From: Oscillospiraceae bacterium
GTDB lineage: Bacteria; Bacillota_A; Clostridia; Oscillospirales; Ruminococcaceae
Direction of reading: 5' to 3'
DNA: 8,735 bases
Assembly (NCBI GenBank): GCA_017414145.1
Contig: JAFPQL010000077.1
Location: forward strand, 1 to 8,735
Shown: piece by piece, positions 1-6,243 of the stretch
How the letters are laid out: every line of letters starts with the position of its first letter
How positions within the stretch are numbered: the first letter of the stretch is position 1
The notes under the pieces: model-generated
What the model was told of the DNA's origin: nothing
The model's input: only the letters and a program-made list of their open reading frames with translations
Database searches by the model: none
Made by a program: the position numbers and the translations under genes

Positions 1-125
1 GCCGTCCCGATGCCGATGACCAGCACCACGACCAGCAGACAGTACAGCGGATTCAGCCGGCTCCTCCGGTGCTGCCGCTTGCTGCTCTGCTGCCGCTTGA
101 CATTTGTTTTCACCACATCTCGCAT
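1..125 (-). CDS. ftsQ: Probable FtsQ/DivIB-type cell division protein, N-terminus only (cut by window edge)
   Basis: Only the first 41 codons are visible; the rest lies beyond base 1. The start ATG (123-125) has a good Shine-Dalgarno sequence, AGGAG, seven bases upstream. The visible peptide is a short, strongly basic cytoplasmic segment rich in Lys, Arg and Gln, followed from about residue 31 by a hydrophobic stretch (YCLLVVVLVIGIG) that would be a single membrane-spanning helix. This is the usual beginning of FtsQ/DivIB proteins, bitopic members of the divisome with an external POTRA domain that bind FtsL and FtsB/DivIC. The position just downstream of murG and murA supports the call, because this is a common place for ftsQ in clostridial clusters. 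The POTRA domain is not in the window, so the identity rests on topology and context; another bitopic protein is possible. Confidence 0.62.
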   Translation of the reverse strand, partial: MRDVVKTNVKRQQSSKRQHRRSRLNPLYCLLVVVLVIGIGT

Positions 126-176
126 GGCAAGTCTCCTCTCAGCCGATGTCTGTTTTGAGAAATCGGATTATCTTGC

Positions 177-215
177 TGTGGAAAACCGCTGCGGCCGTAC
201 AGACGGTTTCCCACA
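177..215 (-). promoter_or_regulatory. Inverted repeat / hairpin formed by two opposed DnaA-box-like motifs
   Basis: The arms 177-188 (TGTGGAAAACCG) and 204-215 (CGGTTTCCCACA) are complementary at 11 of 12 positions. In minus-strand RNA the odd position becomes a G-U pair, giving a continuous 12-bp stem with a 15-base loop. CTG and CAG in the loop could lengthen the stem past a one-base bulge. It lies 52 bases upstream of the ftsQ start on the ftsQ-coding strand. No U-run follows it, so it is not a standard intrinsic terminator; it may be a leader structure, a processing site or simply the DNA geometry of two opposed protein-binding sites. Confidence 0.5.
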
Positions 216-320
216 AAATCCACAGAATTTTCCACAGTTCTGTGCCGCATTCACGCTGATTTCCGCCGCTTCCGGAAATGATTTCCACAAATCCGGCCTG
301 TTTCAACAGGGTTTTCCACA
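177..320. repeat. Cluster of DnaA-box-like nonamers
   Basis: Six nonamers close to the DnaA box consensus TTATCCACA occur in 144 bp. TTTTCCACA is at 228-236 and 312-320 (plus strand) and at 177-185 (minus strand). Variants are ATTTCCACA at 281-289, AAATCCACA at 216-224 and TTTCCCACA at 207-215. Five share one orientation, and the pair at 207-215 and 216-224 abut exactly. Looser relatives are GTTTCAACA at 300-308 and, inside the murA coding end, TTTTCAACA on the minus strand at 395-403. TTTTCCACA differs from the consensus by one base and variants of this type occur in Firmicute origins (family knowledge). The sequence shows the repeats; DnaA binding is inferred. None matches the strict TTATCCACA form. 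Confidence 0.55.
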
Positions 321-332
321 ATTTCGGGACCG

Positions 333-1622
333 TCAGGCAGTTTTTTCCGGATTGCCGGAGAAAACCCGCACACGCTCCGCCGGACAGCCGAGCCTGTTGA
401 AAACATCTGCAAAATCTTCATAGCCGCGGTCAATGTGATGCAGACCGCGCAGAATGCTCTCGCCGGAAGCCGCCGCAGCAGCAATGCCGAGTGCCGCACC
501 GCCGCGGAGATCCATCGCGGTCACATCAGCGCCGTGCAGCGCCTGCACACCGTTGATGACCGCCGTTCTGCCGGACACGCGGATGTCCGCGCCCATGCGC
601 AGCAGCTCCCCGACATACTTATACCGGCTCTCAAACACGGTTTCCTCGATCAGGGTCGTACCGTGCGCCGCGGAGAGCATCGCGCAGACCGGCGCCTGAT
701 CGTCCGTCGGAAATCCGGGATACGGCATCGTGCGGATGTACCGCACACCGCGGAGCAGGCCGGAGCTGTCGAGATAAATTCTCCCGCCGCAGACACCGAT
801 CCGGCAGCCTGCCGCCTCCAGCACGGACAGTGCGGTTTCCATGTCCCGCGGCGCAGCATCCTTCACGCAGACCGTTCCGCCTGCCGCTGCCCCCGCGCAG
901 AGCCATGTCATTGCCGCAATCCGGTCCGGCATCACCCTGTATTCCGTCCCGTGCAGCCCGCTGACGCCCTCGATTGTCACTGTCCCCTCGCCGGCACCGG
1001 AGATTCTGGCGCCGCAGCTGTTCAGAAATGCCGCGAGATCGGCGATTTCCGGCTCGCGTGCCGCATTGTGCAGCACCGTCTCGCCCTGCGCCGCGGCTGC
1101 CGCAGTCAGGACATTTTCCGTCACGCCGACGGACGGCACCGGCAAAGTGATCTTCGTGCCGCGCAGTTTTGCCGCACGGCAACGGATTCTGCCGCTCTGC
1201 TCCGAAATCTCGGCGCCGAGCCGCCGCATCGCGTCCAGATGCAGATCAATCGGCCGCGGGCCGAGCTCACAGCCGCCCGGCATCGTCAGGGTACACTCTC
1301 CCGCGCTGCCCAGCAGCGGCCCCAGAAACATGATCGACGACCGCATTCTGCGCATTTCCGCATCGGGTATTTCACTTCCGGACAGCCCCTGCTGCCGGAT
1401 GACCGCCGTATTGCCCTCGATCCGGCAGCGGCAGCCCAGACCGTTCAGAATCCGGCTCGCCGTCCAGATATCCGTCAGCCGCGGGACACGGTGCAGCACC
1501 GTCTCCCCGCTGCACATCAGAGACGCCGCCATCAGCGGCAGCGCGCTGTTTTTGGCTCCCTGCACCGTCACCTCGCCGCGCAGTGCGCTTCCGCCGCGGA
1601 TGCGCAGAAGCTCCTCTGCCAT
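333..1622 (-). CDS. murA: UDP-N-acetylglucosamine 1-carboxyvinyltransferase (MurA)
   Basis: This 429-residue cytoplasmic enzyme transfers enolpyruvate from phosphoenolpyruvate to UDP-GlcNAc, the first committed step of peptidoglycan synthesis. The sequence shows the substrate-binding QGAKNSALP motif (Lys24, Asn25), the active-site loop PGGC-ELGPRPIDLHL with the catalytic cysteine at residue 118 (equivalent to Cys115 of E. coli and the target of fosfomycin), FPTD at 304-307 with the general-acid/base aspartate, DLRGGAAL near 371, and HIDRGYE near 396-402. The length is normal for the family. The ATG at 1620-1622 follows GAGAGGTGA with suitable spacing. It follows murG after 101 bp, and that leader can fold so that the start codon is paired. 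Firmicutes often have two paralogues (MurAA and MurAB); which one this is cannot be told here. The presence of Cys118 predicts fosfomycin sensitivity of the enzyme. Confidence 0.97.
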   Translation of the reverse strand: MAEELLRIRGGSALRGEVTVQGAKNSALPLMAASLMCSGETVLHRVPRLTDIWTASRILNGLGCRCRIEGNTAVIRQQGLSGSEIPDAEMRRMRSSIMFLGPLLGSAGECTLTMPGGCELGPRPIDLHLDAMRRLGAEISEQSGRIRCRAAKLRGTKITLPVPSVGVTENVLTAAAAAQGETVLHNAAREPEIADLAAFLNSCGARISGAGEGTVTIEGVSGLHGTEYRVMPDRIAAMTWLCAGAAAGGTVCVKDAAPRDMETALSVLEAAGCRIGVCGGRIYLDSSGLLRGVRYIRTMPYPGFPTDDQAPVCAMLSAAHGTTLIEETVFESRYKYVGELLRMGADIRVSGRTAVINGVQALHGADVTAMDLRGGAALGIAAAAASGESILRGLHHIDRGYEDFADVFNRLGCPAERVRVFSGNPEKTA

Positions 1623-1681
1623 ATTGCATCACCTCTCGCAGTTCCGGCATTCGCCTTGATGCTGTTATCCTATGCAATATG
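1620..1681 (-). promoter_or_regulatory. Inverted repeat pairing the murA start codon with its leader
   Basis: CATATTGCAT at 1620-1629 and ATGCAATATG at 1672-1681 are perfect reverse complements over 10 bases, separated by 42 bases. In the murA mRNA the downstream arm ends in the AUG start codon, and the Shine-Dalgarno sequence lies in the loop immediately beside that arm. Folding would therefore hide the start codon. Most stem pairs are A-U, so the stem is of moderate stability and could be opened by ribosomes or a ligand. A 10-bp repeat at this distance is expected about once by chance in a window this size, so the position rather than the repeat itself is what makes it notable. Confidence 0.35.
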
Positions 1682-1723
1682 CGCGGTTTTGTGCGATTCC
1701 GCGGACGCCCCTGCCGAATCCTG

Positions 1724-2845
1724 TCAGGTTCCGGACAGAACGCCGCGGATGACCTCCCAGATCAGGGCGTCGGTGTCCTGCCGGAACAGTGCGCCTGCGC
1801 GTTCGCCCATTGCTTCCCGCTTTTCCGGATGCTCATAGAGGTCTGTGACAATCTGCTTCAGACCGTCGAGCGTCAGATCCTTCTGCTCTATGACGATTGC
1901 CGCGCCGGCTTTGCCGAGCACCATCGCATTGTGATACTGGTGGTTTTCCGCCGCTGCCGGATACGGGATCAGGACGGACGCCCTGCCGACGGCCTCCAGC
2001 TCGCTGAGGGTCGATGCGCCCGCACGCGAGATCACCAGATCGGCTGCCGCCAGACAGATGTCCATGTCGTGGATGTATTCCGTCACGCGCATCCGCCGGT
2101 CGTCCGCGATGCCGCGTGCCGCAAGCGCCTGCGGCATCGTGTCTTTGCCGTGCTTGCCGTAGGCGTGAATGTGATTGATCTCCATGCCGGACGCGAGATG
2201 CCACTGCATCAGATCGGGCATCAGGTCGTTGAGACATTTCGCGCCCTGACTGCCGCCGAAGGACAGAACGGTCATCTTTCCGCTGAAATTCAGCTGCCGT
2301 CTCGCCTGCTCCCGCGTGCGCTTTTTCAATGCGCCGCGCACGGGCAGTCCGGTCACGACGGTTTTCGTCTCCGGCGGGAAATACTGCTTCGCCGCTTCAA
2401 AATTCATCATGACGGCGGCCGCCTTTTTCGCAAGGAGCTTGTTTGTCACGCCCGGATAGGCATTCTGCTCGTGAATCACGGTCGGAACGCCGAGCTGCTG
2501 TGCCGCCCGGATGACCGGCCCCGCCGCGTAACCGCCCGTGCCGATTGCCAGATCGGGCTGAAACTTCCGGACGATTTCCTTTGCGCGGCTGCCGGATGTC
2601 ATCAGATAGCGCACCGCCTTGAAATTGCGTGCGATGTTCGACGGCGTGAACGAGCGCTGAAATCCCGCGACCTGCACCGTTTCCATTGCGTAGCCCGCGG
2701 CCGGAACCAAAGTCGCTTCCATGCCGTCCGGCGTACCCGCAAACAAAAATTCCGCCTCCGGGGCGTGCGCGGAGATGATTCCCGCAATGGCAAGCGCGGG
2801 GTTGATATGTCCGCCCGTTCCGCCGCAGGCGATCAGTATTTTCAT
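1724..2845 (-). CDS. murG: UDP-GlcNAc:lipid I N-acetylglucosaminyltransferase (MurG)
   Basis: This 373-residue GT-B fold enzyme sits on the inner face of the membrane and adds GlcNAc to lipid I to give lipid II. Visible family motifs are the N-terminal glycine-rich loop CGGTGGH (residues 7-13), the second glycine-rich loop GTGGYAAGP (102-110), HEQN (125-128), the third loop GGSQGA (197-202), and the UDP-GlcNAc binding region SRAGASTLSEL (273-283) followed by PYPAAAENHQYHNA (294-307) with the conserved Gln303. The length is typical and no key residue is missing. The ATG at 2843-2845 is preceded by GAGGAA seven bases upstream. It lies 26 bp downstream of the double-Nudix gene, and in most Firmicute clusters it would instead directly follow ftsW/spoVE. 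Confidence 0.97.
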   Translation of the reverse strand: MKILIACGGTGGHINPALAIAGIISAHAPEAEFLFAGTPDGMEATLVPAAGYAMETVQVAGFQRSFTPSNIARNFKAVRYLMTSGSRAKEIVRKFQPDLAIGTGGYAAGPVIRAAQQLGVPTVIHEQNAYPGVTNKLLAKKAAAVMMNFEAAKQYFPPETKTVVTGLPVRGALKKRTREQARRQLNFSGKMTVLSFGGSQGAKCLNDLMPDLMQWHLASGMEINHIHAYGKHGKDTMPQALAARGIADDRRMRVTEYIHDMDICLAAADLVISRAGASTLSELEAVGRASVLIPYPAAAENHQYHNAMVLGKAGAAIVIEQKDLTLDGLKQIVTDLYEHPEKREAMGERAGALFRQDTDALIWEVIRGVLSGT

Positions 2846-2871
2846 ATGTCGGTTCCTCGATTCGTTTTCAT

Positions 2872-3924
2872 TCAGTTTCTGCCGAACAGCTCCGGATACT
2901 TCTCGCAGATCAGCAGCGATTCTGCCGTGATCGTGCGGCCGCTGTCCAGAAGCTGCCGGAATTCAGCCGGCGTCACAAAGTCCGCCGCGTCCGTTTCACC
3001 GGGCTGCAGCCGCACCGCGTCCGCCGGTACATCCCGCCGGAGCAGATAATAACAGAAATGCACATTTCTGCCGCGGTGAAATCCGCGCGGTTCCAGATCC
3101 TCCACACGGCAGCGGATGCCTGTCTCCTCCCAGAGCTCCCGCACCGCCGCCTGCTGCGGCGTCTCCCCTGCCTGCACGCAGCCGCCGGAAATCTCCCAGC
3201 GACCCGCATAGGATTTTGCTTTTGCGCGCCGGGTCAGCAGCAGTCTGCCGTCCCGCCGCAGTGTCAGAATGCTGACAATCAGACGGTATGTATCGGGCGG
3301 CGCCGTCCTGCCGCGTGTGATGCGCAGACCGGTCGGCTGCCGGTGACTGTCATACAGGTCAAGCTGCTCGGAGAGACGCTGCTCCTTCCGCCGTGTCAGT
3401 TTCTCCTGCGCCGGCAGCGGATGTCCGTCCAGAACGCCGCCGTACAGCGCAGCCAGAAGCTGCGGCTCCGCACCGGTAAACCGCTCCGTGACCGCAAGAC
3501 GCAGAAAATCAGGCACCGTCAGCCAGTCGGCGGCGGTTGTCTCGCCGGCCTGCAGCGTCACCTGGTCCGAGGACGACCCGTCCCAGAAGTACAGATAATA
3601 CGCGAACAGCACCTGTTCGCAGCGGGTTGTCCCGCAGAAGATCAGCCCGTCCGGCGTCGCATGAATGCCGGTTTCCTCACGGAGCTCCCGGCAGACCGCC
3701 TCGCGCTCGCTTTCGCCTGCGCGTCTGGCACCGCCCGTGATCTCCCACTGTCCCGCGTGCGATTTCTCCGGCGCACGCTTTGTGACCAGAATCTTTCCCT
3801 CGCGGCTGACTGTCATCACCTGAATCACTTCCGCAAAGGAACCGGTCGGAATCGGATTCCCCCGCCGCATTGTTCTGCCGAGCGGACGCTTTTCCGCATC
3901 AAACAGCTCCAGATATTCCGTCAC
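2872..3924 (-). CDS. Tandem Nudix hydrolase (two complete Nudix domains)
   Basis: A 350-residue soluble protein made of two related Nudix domains, about residues 1-165 and 186-345. Both carry a complete GX5EX7REUXEEXGU box: Gly65, Glu71, Arg79-Glu80, Glu83-Glu84, Gly86 in the first, and Gly248, Glu254, Arg262-Glu263, Glu266-Glu267, Gly269 in the second. Aligned by hand without gaps, residues 43-87 and 226-270 agree at 26 of 45 positions, so the protein is an internal duplication. Each half opens with a LFDAEKRPLGRTMRRG-like segment, as in Nudix proteins related to type I isopentenyl-diphosphate isomerase. However, the isomerase cysteine motif (TNSVCGH) is replaced by EITGG or EISGG, so hydrolase activity on a diphosphate is more likely than isomerisation. 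The substrate is not predictable. The start is GTG (3922-3924); no ATG, GTG or TTG lies upstream in frame before the stop. It lies 31 bp after ftsW and 26 bp before murG. Confidence 0.9.
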   Translation of the reverse strand: MTEYLELFDAEKRPLGRTMRRGNPIPTGSFAEVIQVMTVSREGKILVTKRAPEKSHAGQWEITGGARRAGESEREAVCRELREETGIHATPDGLIFCGTTRCEQVLFAYYLYFWDGSSSDQVTLQAGETTAADWLTVPDFLRLAVTERFTGAEPQLLAALYGGVLDGHPLPAQEKLTRRKEQRLSEQLDLYDSHRQPTGLRITRGRTAPPDTYRLIVSILTLRRDGRLLLTRRAKAKSYAGRWEISGGCVQAGETPQQAAVRELWEETGIRCRVEDLEPRGFHRGRNVHFCYYLLRRDVPADAVRLQPGETDAADFVTPAEFRQLLDSGRTITAESLLICEKYPELFGRN

Positions 3925-3932
3925 GCGTCCGT

Positions 3933-3939
3933 CCCCCCC
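3933..3939 (-). promoter_or_regulatory. Run of seven G acting as ribosome binding site of the Nudix gene
   Basis: On the coding strand a run of seven G ends eight bases before the GTG start. It is the only purine-rich segment at the right distance, so it presumably pairs with the CCUCC of 16S rRNA through G-C and G-U pairs. Together with the GTG start it suggests weaker translation than the neighbouring genes, which have GGAGG-like sites and ATG starts. Confidence 0.45.
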
Positions 3940-3955
3940 AATCTGCCGGATGCCG

Positions 3956-5158
3956 TTAATCCAGTCTTGCCTGCCGCGATATATTCAGCAGAATGCCCAT
4001 TTCCGCAAGCTGCATCATCAGCGCCGTGCCGCCGTATGAGAAGAACGGCAGCGAAATGCCCGTATTCGGGATCGCGTTGCTGACAACGGCGATGTTGAGC
4101 AATGCCTGCAAGCCGATGTGCATGGTCAGACCGACCGCCACCAGCATTCCGAATTTATCTTTTGCCTTTGCCGCGATATAAAAGCCGCGGAAAATCAGCA
4201 GGCAGAACAGCAGGATCACCGTGATCGCGCCGACCAGTCCGAATTCCTCGCAGAGAATCGCAAACACAAAGTCGTTCTGCGCTTCGGGCAGATACTGGAA
4301 CTTCTGACGCGAGGCGCCGAGTCCCAGACCGAACATTCCGCCGGAGCCGATTGCAATCAGGGACTGGCTCGTCTGCCATGTCTGATCCTGCATATACTCC
4401 GGATTGAACGGGTCCAGCCACGACAGGATGCGCGTCTGGAAATAGCCGATGCCCTTGAATTTAATCAGGAACAGCACGACCGCCGTGATGCAGACCGCGC
4501 CGACCAGAATCATGACAACAAAATGCAGCGGACGCGCTCCGCCGACGAAAACCAGCGTCAGCGCCAGCGCCGAGATAATCAGCGTACCGGAAAGATGCGG
4601 CTCCTTCATCATCAGACCCGCAACCGCCGCCAGCATCAGCAGGTACGGCGCGATGCCGTACCAGAAATTGCGCATCCGGTGCTCGTTCCGGACAATCAGC
4701 GTCGCAAAGAACAGCACGATCGCTATTTTCATGACCTCGGACGGCTGGAATGTGATGCCGCCGTTTCCGCCGATCTGGATCCAGCGCGTCGCACCGCCGC
4801 GGGTGACGCCGATGCCGGGAATCAGCACGATCACCAGCAGGATGATTGAGATGAGAAACGCGCCGCCCGATACCCAGAGTTTCTCGTAAAAGTGGTAATT
4901 GACCACGCTTGCACCGGCCATCAGGACAAGGCCGCCGACCGCAAAGATCATCTGCTTGTAGGCGTAGAAGGTACCCTTCTGACCGTCCTGAATCGCGGCG
5001 GGATAGGATGCAGAGAACATCATCAGCAGGCCGATTGCCAGCAGCGCGATGACCGTTCCGAGCAGAACGCCGTCGATTTCGCCGTCAAAGAGCCGCCAGC
5101 CCCGTCCGACGGAGCCGGTCCGGCTGCGGGCCGCCGTGCTTCTTGCGAGATTTGACAT
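3956..5158 (-). CDS. ftsW: FtsW/SpoVE-family SEDS peptidoglycan glycosyltransferase
   Basis: This 400-residue polytopic membrane protein polymerises lipid II into glycan strands together with a class B PBP. It shows about nine to ten hydrophobic helices after a basic cytoplasmic N-terminus, the family segment TRGGATRWIQIGG-TFQPSE (119-141), KEPHLSGT (185-192), the loop PEAQNDFVFAILCEEFG with the catalytic-type aspartate at residue 296, and the signature ISLPFFSYGGTAL (368-380). The same frame stays open upstream to 5269, but that would overlap the end of mraY and has no ribosome binding site; the ATG at 5156-5158 has GGAG seven bases upstream and leaves a 20-bp gap, so I chose it. Whether it serves vegetative division (FtsW) or sporulation (SpoVE) cannot be decided from sequence alone; its cognate partner is probably the PASTA PBP at the right end. 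Confidence 0.94.
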   Translation of the reverse strand: MSNLARSTAARSRTGSVGRGWRLFDGEIDGVLLGTVIALLAIGLLMMFSASYPAAIQDGQKGTFYAYKQMIFAVGGLVLMAGASVVNYHFYEKLWVSGGAFLISIILLVIVLIPGIGVTRGGATRWIQIGGNGGITFQPSEVMKIAIVLFFATLIVRNEHRMRNFWYGIAPYLLMLAAVAGLMMKEPHLSGTLIISALALTLVFVGGARPLHFVVMILVGAVCITAVVLFLIKFKGIGYFQTRILSWLDPFNPEYMQDQTWQTSQSLIAIGSGGMFGLGLGASRQKFQYLPEAQNDFVFAILCEEFGLVGAITVILLFCLLIFRGFYIAAKAKDKFGMLVAVGLTMHIGLQALLNIAVVSNAIPNTGISLPFFSYGGTALMMQLAEMGILLNISRQARLD

Positions 5159-5165
5159 GATATCG

Positions 5166-5169
5166 CTCC
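5166..5169 (-). promoter_or_regulatory. Ribosome binding site that fixes the ftsW start
   Basis: GGAG on the coding strand, seven bases before the ATG at 5156-5158. It supports the 400-residue form of FtsW over the 437-residue open frame that would run back into mraY. Confidence 0.65.
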
Positions 5170-5178
5170 AATCGTCGT

Positions 5179-6207
5179 TCAGATGAGCTGTATCAGAACC
5201 GCTGCCGCCCCCGCGGCAAGACCGACCAGTGAAAAGACCAGCACGATCTTGTATTCGCTCCACTTGCACAGCTCAAAGTGGTGGTGAATCGGCGACATCT
5301 TGAAAATGCGGCGCCCCTCACCGTACTTTTTCTTCGTGTACTTGAAATACAGCGTCTGCACCACGACGCTCAGCGCGTCCAGCACATAGACGATGCCGAC
5401 CAGCGCCAGCAGCAGGTGCATCCGGCACGCCACGCCGATGGCGGCAAAGGCGCCGCCCAGATACATCGAGCCCGTATCGCCCATAAAGCACTTTGCGGGG
5501 TGCAGGTTCCAGACGAGAAATCCGATGCACGCGCCTGCAATCGTGATCGCGTAGAGCGAAAGCTCCGCGAAGTGCAGATACGCACAGAGAATCGTCAGCG
5601 CCAGCATCGAGACAACCGTGACCGAGCCGCAGAGTCCGTCAATGCCGTCGGTCAGGTTGACCGCGTTGGAAATGTAGATGATGAACAGGATCATCACTGG
5701 ATAGTAGAAGATGCCGAAATTCAGCCTGACGAAAATCAGGTCGATCGTCGTCTCGTGATCGCCGAGCAGATATAGAATGCCCAGAAGCAGCACGCTCAAT
5801 ACAAGCTGTGCCGCGATTTTCTGCTTGACATTCAGGCCGAGATTCTGCTTCCGGACCGCCTTGATGTAGTCGTCCGTGAAGCCGATTGACAGCGAGTACA
5901 GCAGCGAGAACAGCACCACCGTCAGCAGCCGGAAGCCCTGCACCGCCGCCTCACGGCTCGTCGTGTCGAGATTTCCCGACAGCCGGTAGACCGTGTAGCC
6001 CAGCGCAGTCGCCAGAATACTGCCGCCGATGAACATGAATCCGCCCATGATCGGGGTACCCTGCTTGGACTTGTGCCACGCGGGTCCCTCCTCCAGAATC
6101 GTCTGACCGAAATGAATCTTCTTCAGATACGGAATCAGCACCAGTCCGCTGATTGCCGCAAGAACCGCCGCGGTCACAGCCGCGGTCAGCAACAGCCACA
6201 TTGACAT
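5179..6207 (-). CDS. mraY: Phospho-N-acetylmuramoyl-pentapeptide transferase (MraY)
   Basis: This 342-residue integral membrane enzyme transfers phospho-MurNAc-pentapeptide from UDP to undecaprenyl phosphate, forming lipid I. Visible motifs are the N-terminal HKSKQGTPIMGG (45-56), the magnesium-site pair FTDDYIK (Asp112, Asp113), NAVNLTDGIDGL (181-191), the catalytic FMGDTGSMYLGG (Asp244), and the PIHHHFE histidine loop (307-312). About ten hydrophobic segments are apparent. The ATG at 6205-6207 is preceded by GGAGG with eight-base spacing; a second in-frame ATG two codons later is too far from it. It begins 36 bp after murE. Its direct junction with ftsW is unusual, since murD commonly stands between the two in Firmicutes. 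Confidence 0.97.
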   Translation of the reverse strand: MSMWLLLTAAVTAAVLAAISGLVLIPYLKKIHFGQTILEEGPAWHKSKQGTPIMGGFMFIGGSILATALGYTVYRLSGNLDTTSREAAVQGFRLLTVVLFSLLYSLSIGFTDDYIKAVRKQNLGLNVKQKIAAQLVLSVLLLGILYLLGDHETTIDLIFVRLNFGIFYYPVMILFIIYISNAVNLTDGIDGLCGSVTVVSMLALTILCAYLHFAELSLYAITIAGACIGFLVWNLHPAKCFMGDTGSMYLGGAFAAIGVACRMHLLLALVGIVYVLDALSVVVQTLYFKYTKKKYGEGRRIFKMSPIHHHFELCKWSEYKIVLVFSLVGLAAGAAAVLIQLI

Positions 6208-6243
6208 CGTATTTGCCTCCAGAAATCTGCCTGCCGTCTGTCC

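Larger units (their letters stand above)
126..332 (-). promoter_or_regulatory. 207-bp murA-ftsQ intergenic region, AT-rich with repeated TTTTCCACA-like motifs
   Basis: This is the longest non-coding stretch in the window and is visibly richer in A and T than its surroundings. It contains the motif cluster and hairpin listed separately, a dyad CCTGTT-TC-AACAGG at 297-310, and a palindrome TTCCGGAA near 271-278 that runs into GGAAA-TGA-TTTCC. On the coding strand a GATAAT (plus-strand 167-172) could be a -10 element for ftsQ, but the matching -35 position is poor, so a separate ftsQ promoter is only a weak suggestion. I see no stem followed by a T-run on the minus strand, so read-through from murA into ftsQ is likely. 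No reading frame in it has a convincing start site. Confidence 0.6.

Noticed and set aside
139..321. 60-codon minus-strand frame in the murA-ftsQ gap
   Set aside because: It would start at TTG without a good ribosome binding site, and its translation (repeated Leu-Trp-Lys/Ile) only reflects the TGTGGAAA repeats.
341..364. Hairpin at the end of murA (TCCGG, loop CAAT, CCGGA with flanking T and A runs)
   Set aside because: On both strands the run after the stem is A, not T, so it is not an intrinsic terminator, and it lies inside the murA coding end.
435..3049. Long plus-strand reading frames opposite murA and murG (467 and 488 codons)
   Set aside because: They are antisense to genes with full catalytic motifs, contain Arg/His/Gln-rich low-complexity translations and lack good ribosome binding sites. 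They arise because the sense genes avoid TTA, CTA and TCA codons.
5159..5269. N-terminal extension of FtsW by 37 codons
   Set aside because: It overlaps the end of mraY, has no ribosome binding site and does not resemble the family, whereas the ATG at 5158 has a well-placed GGAG.
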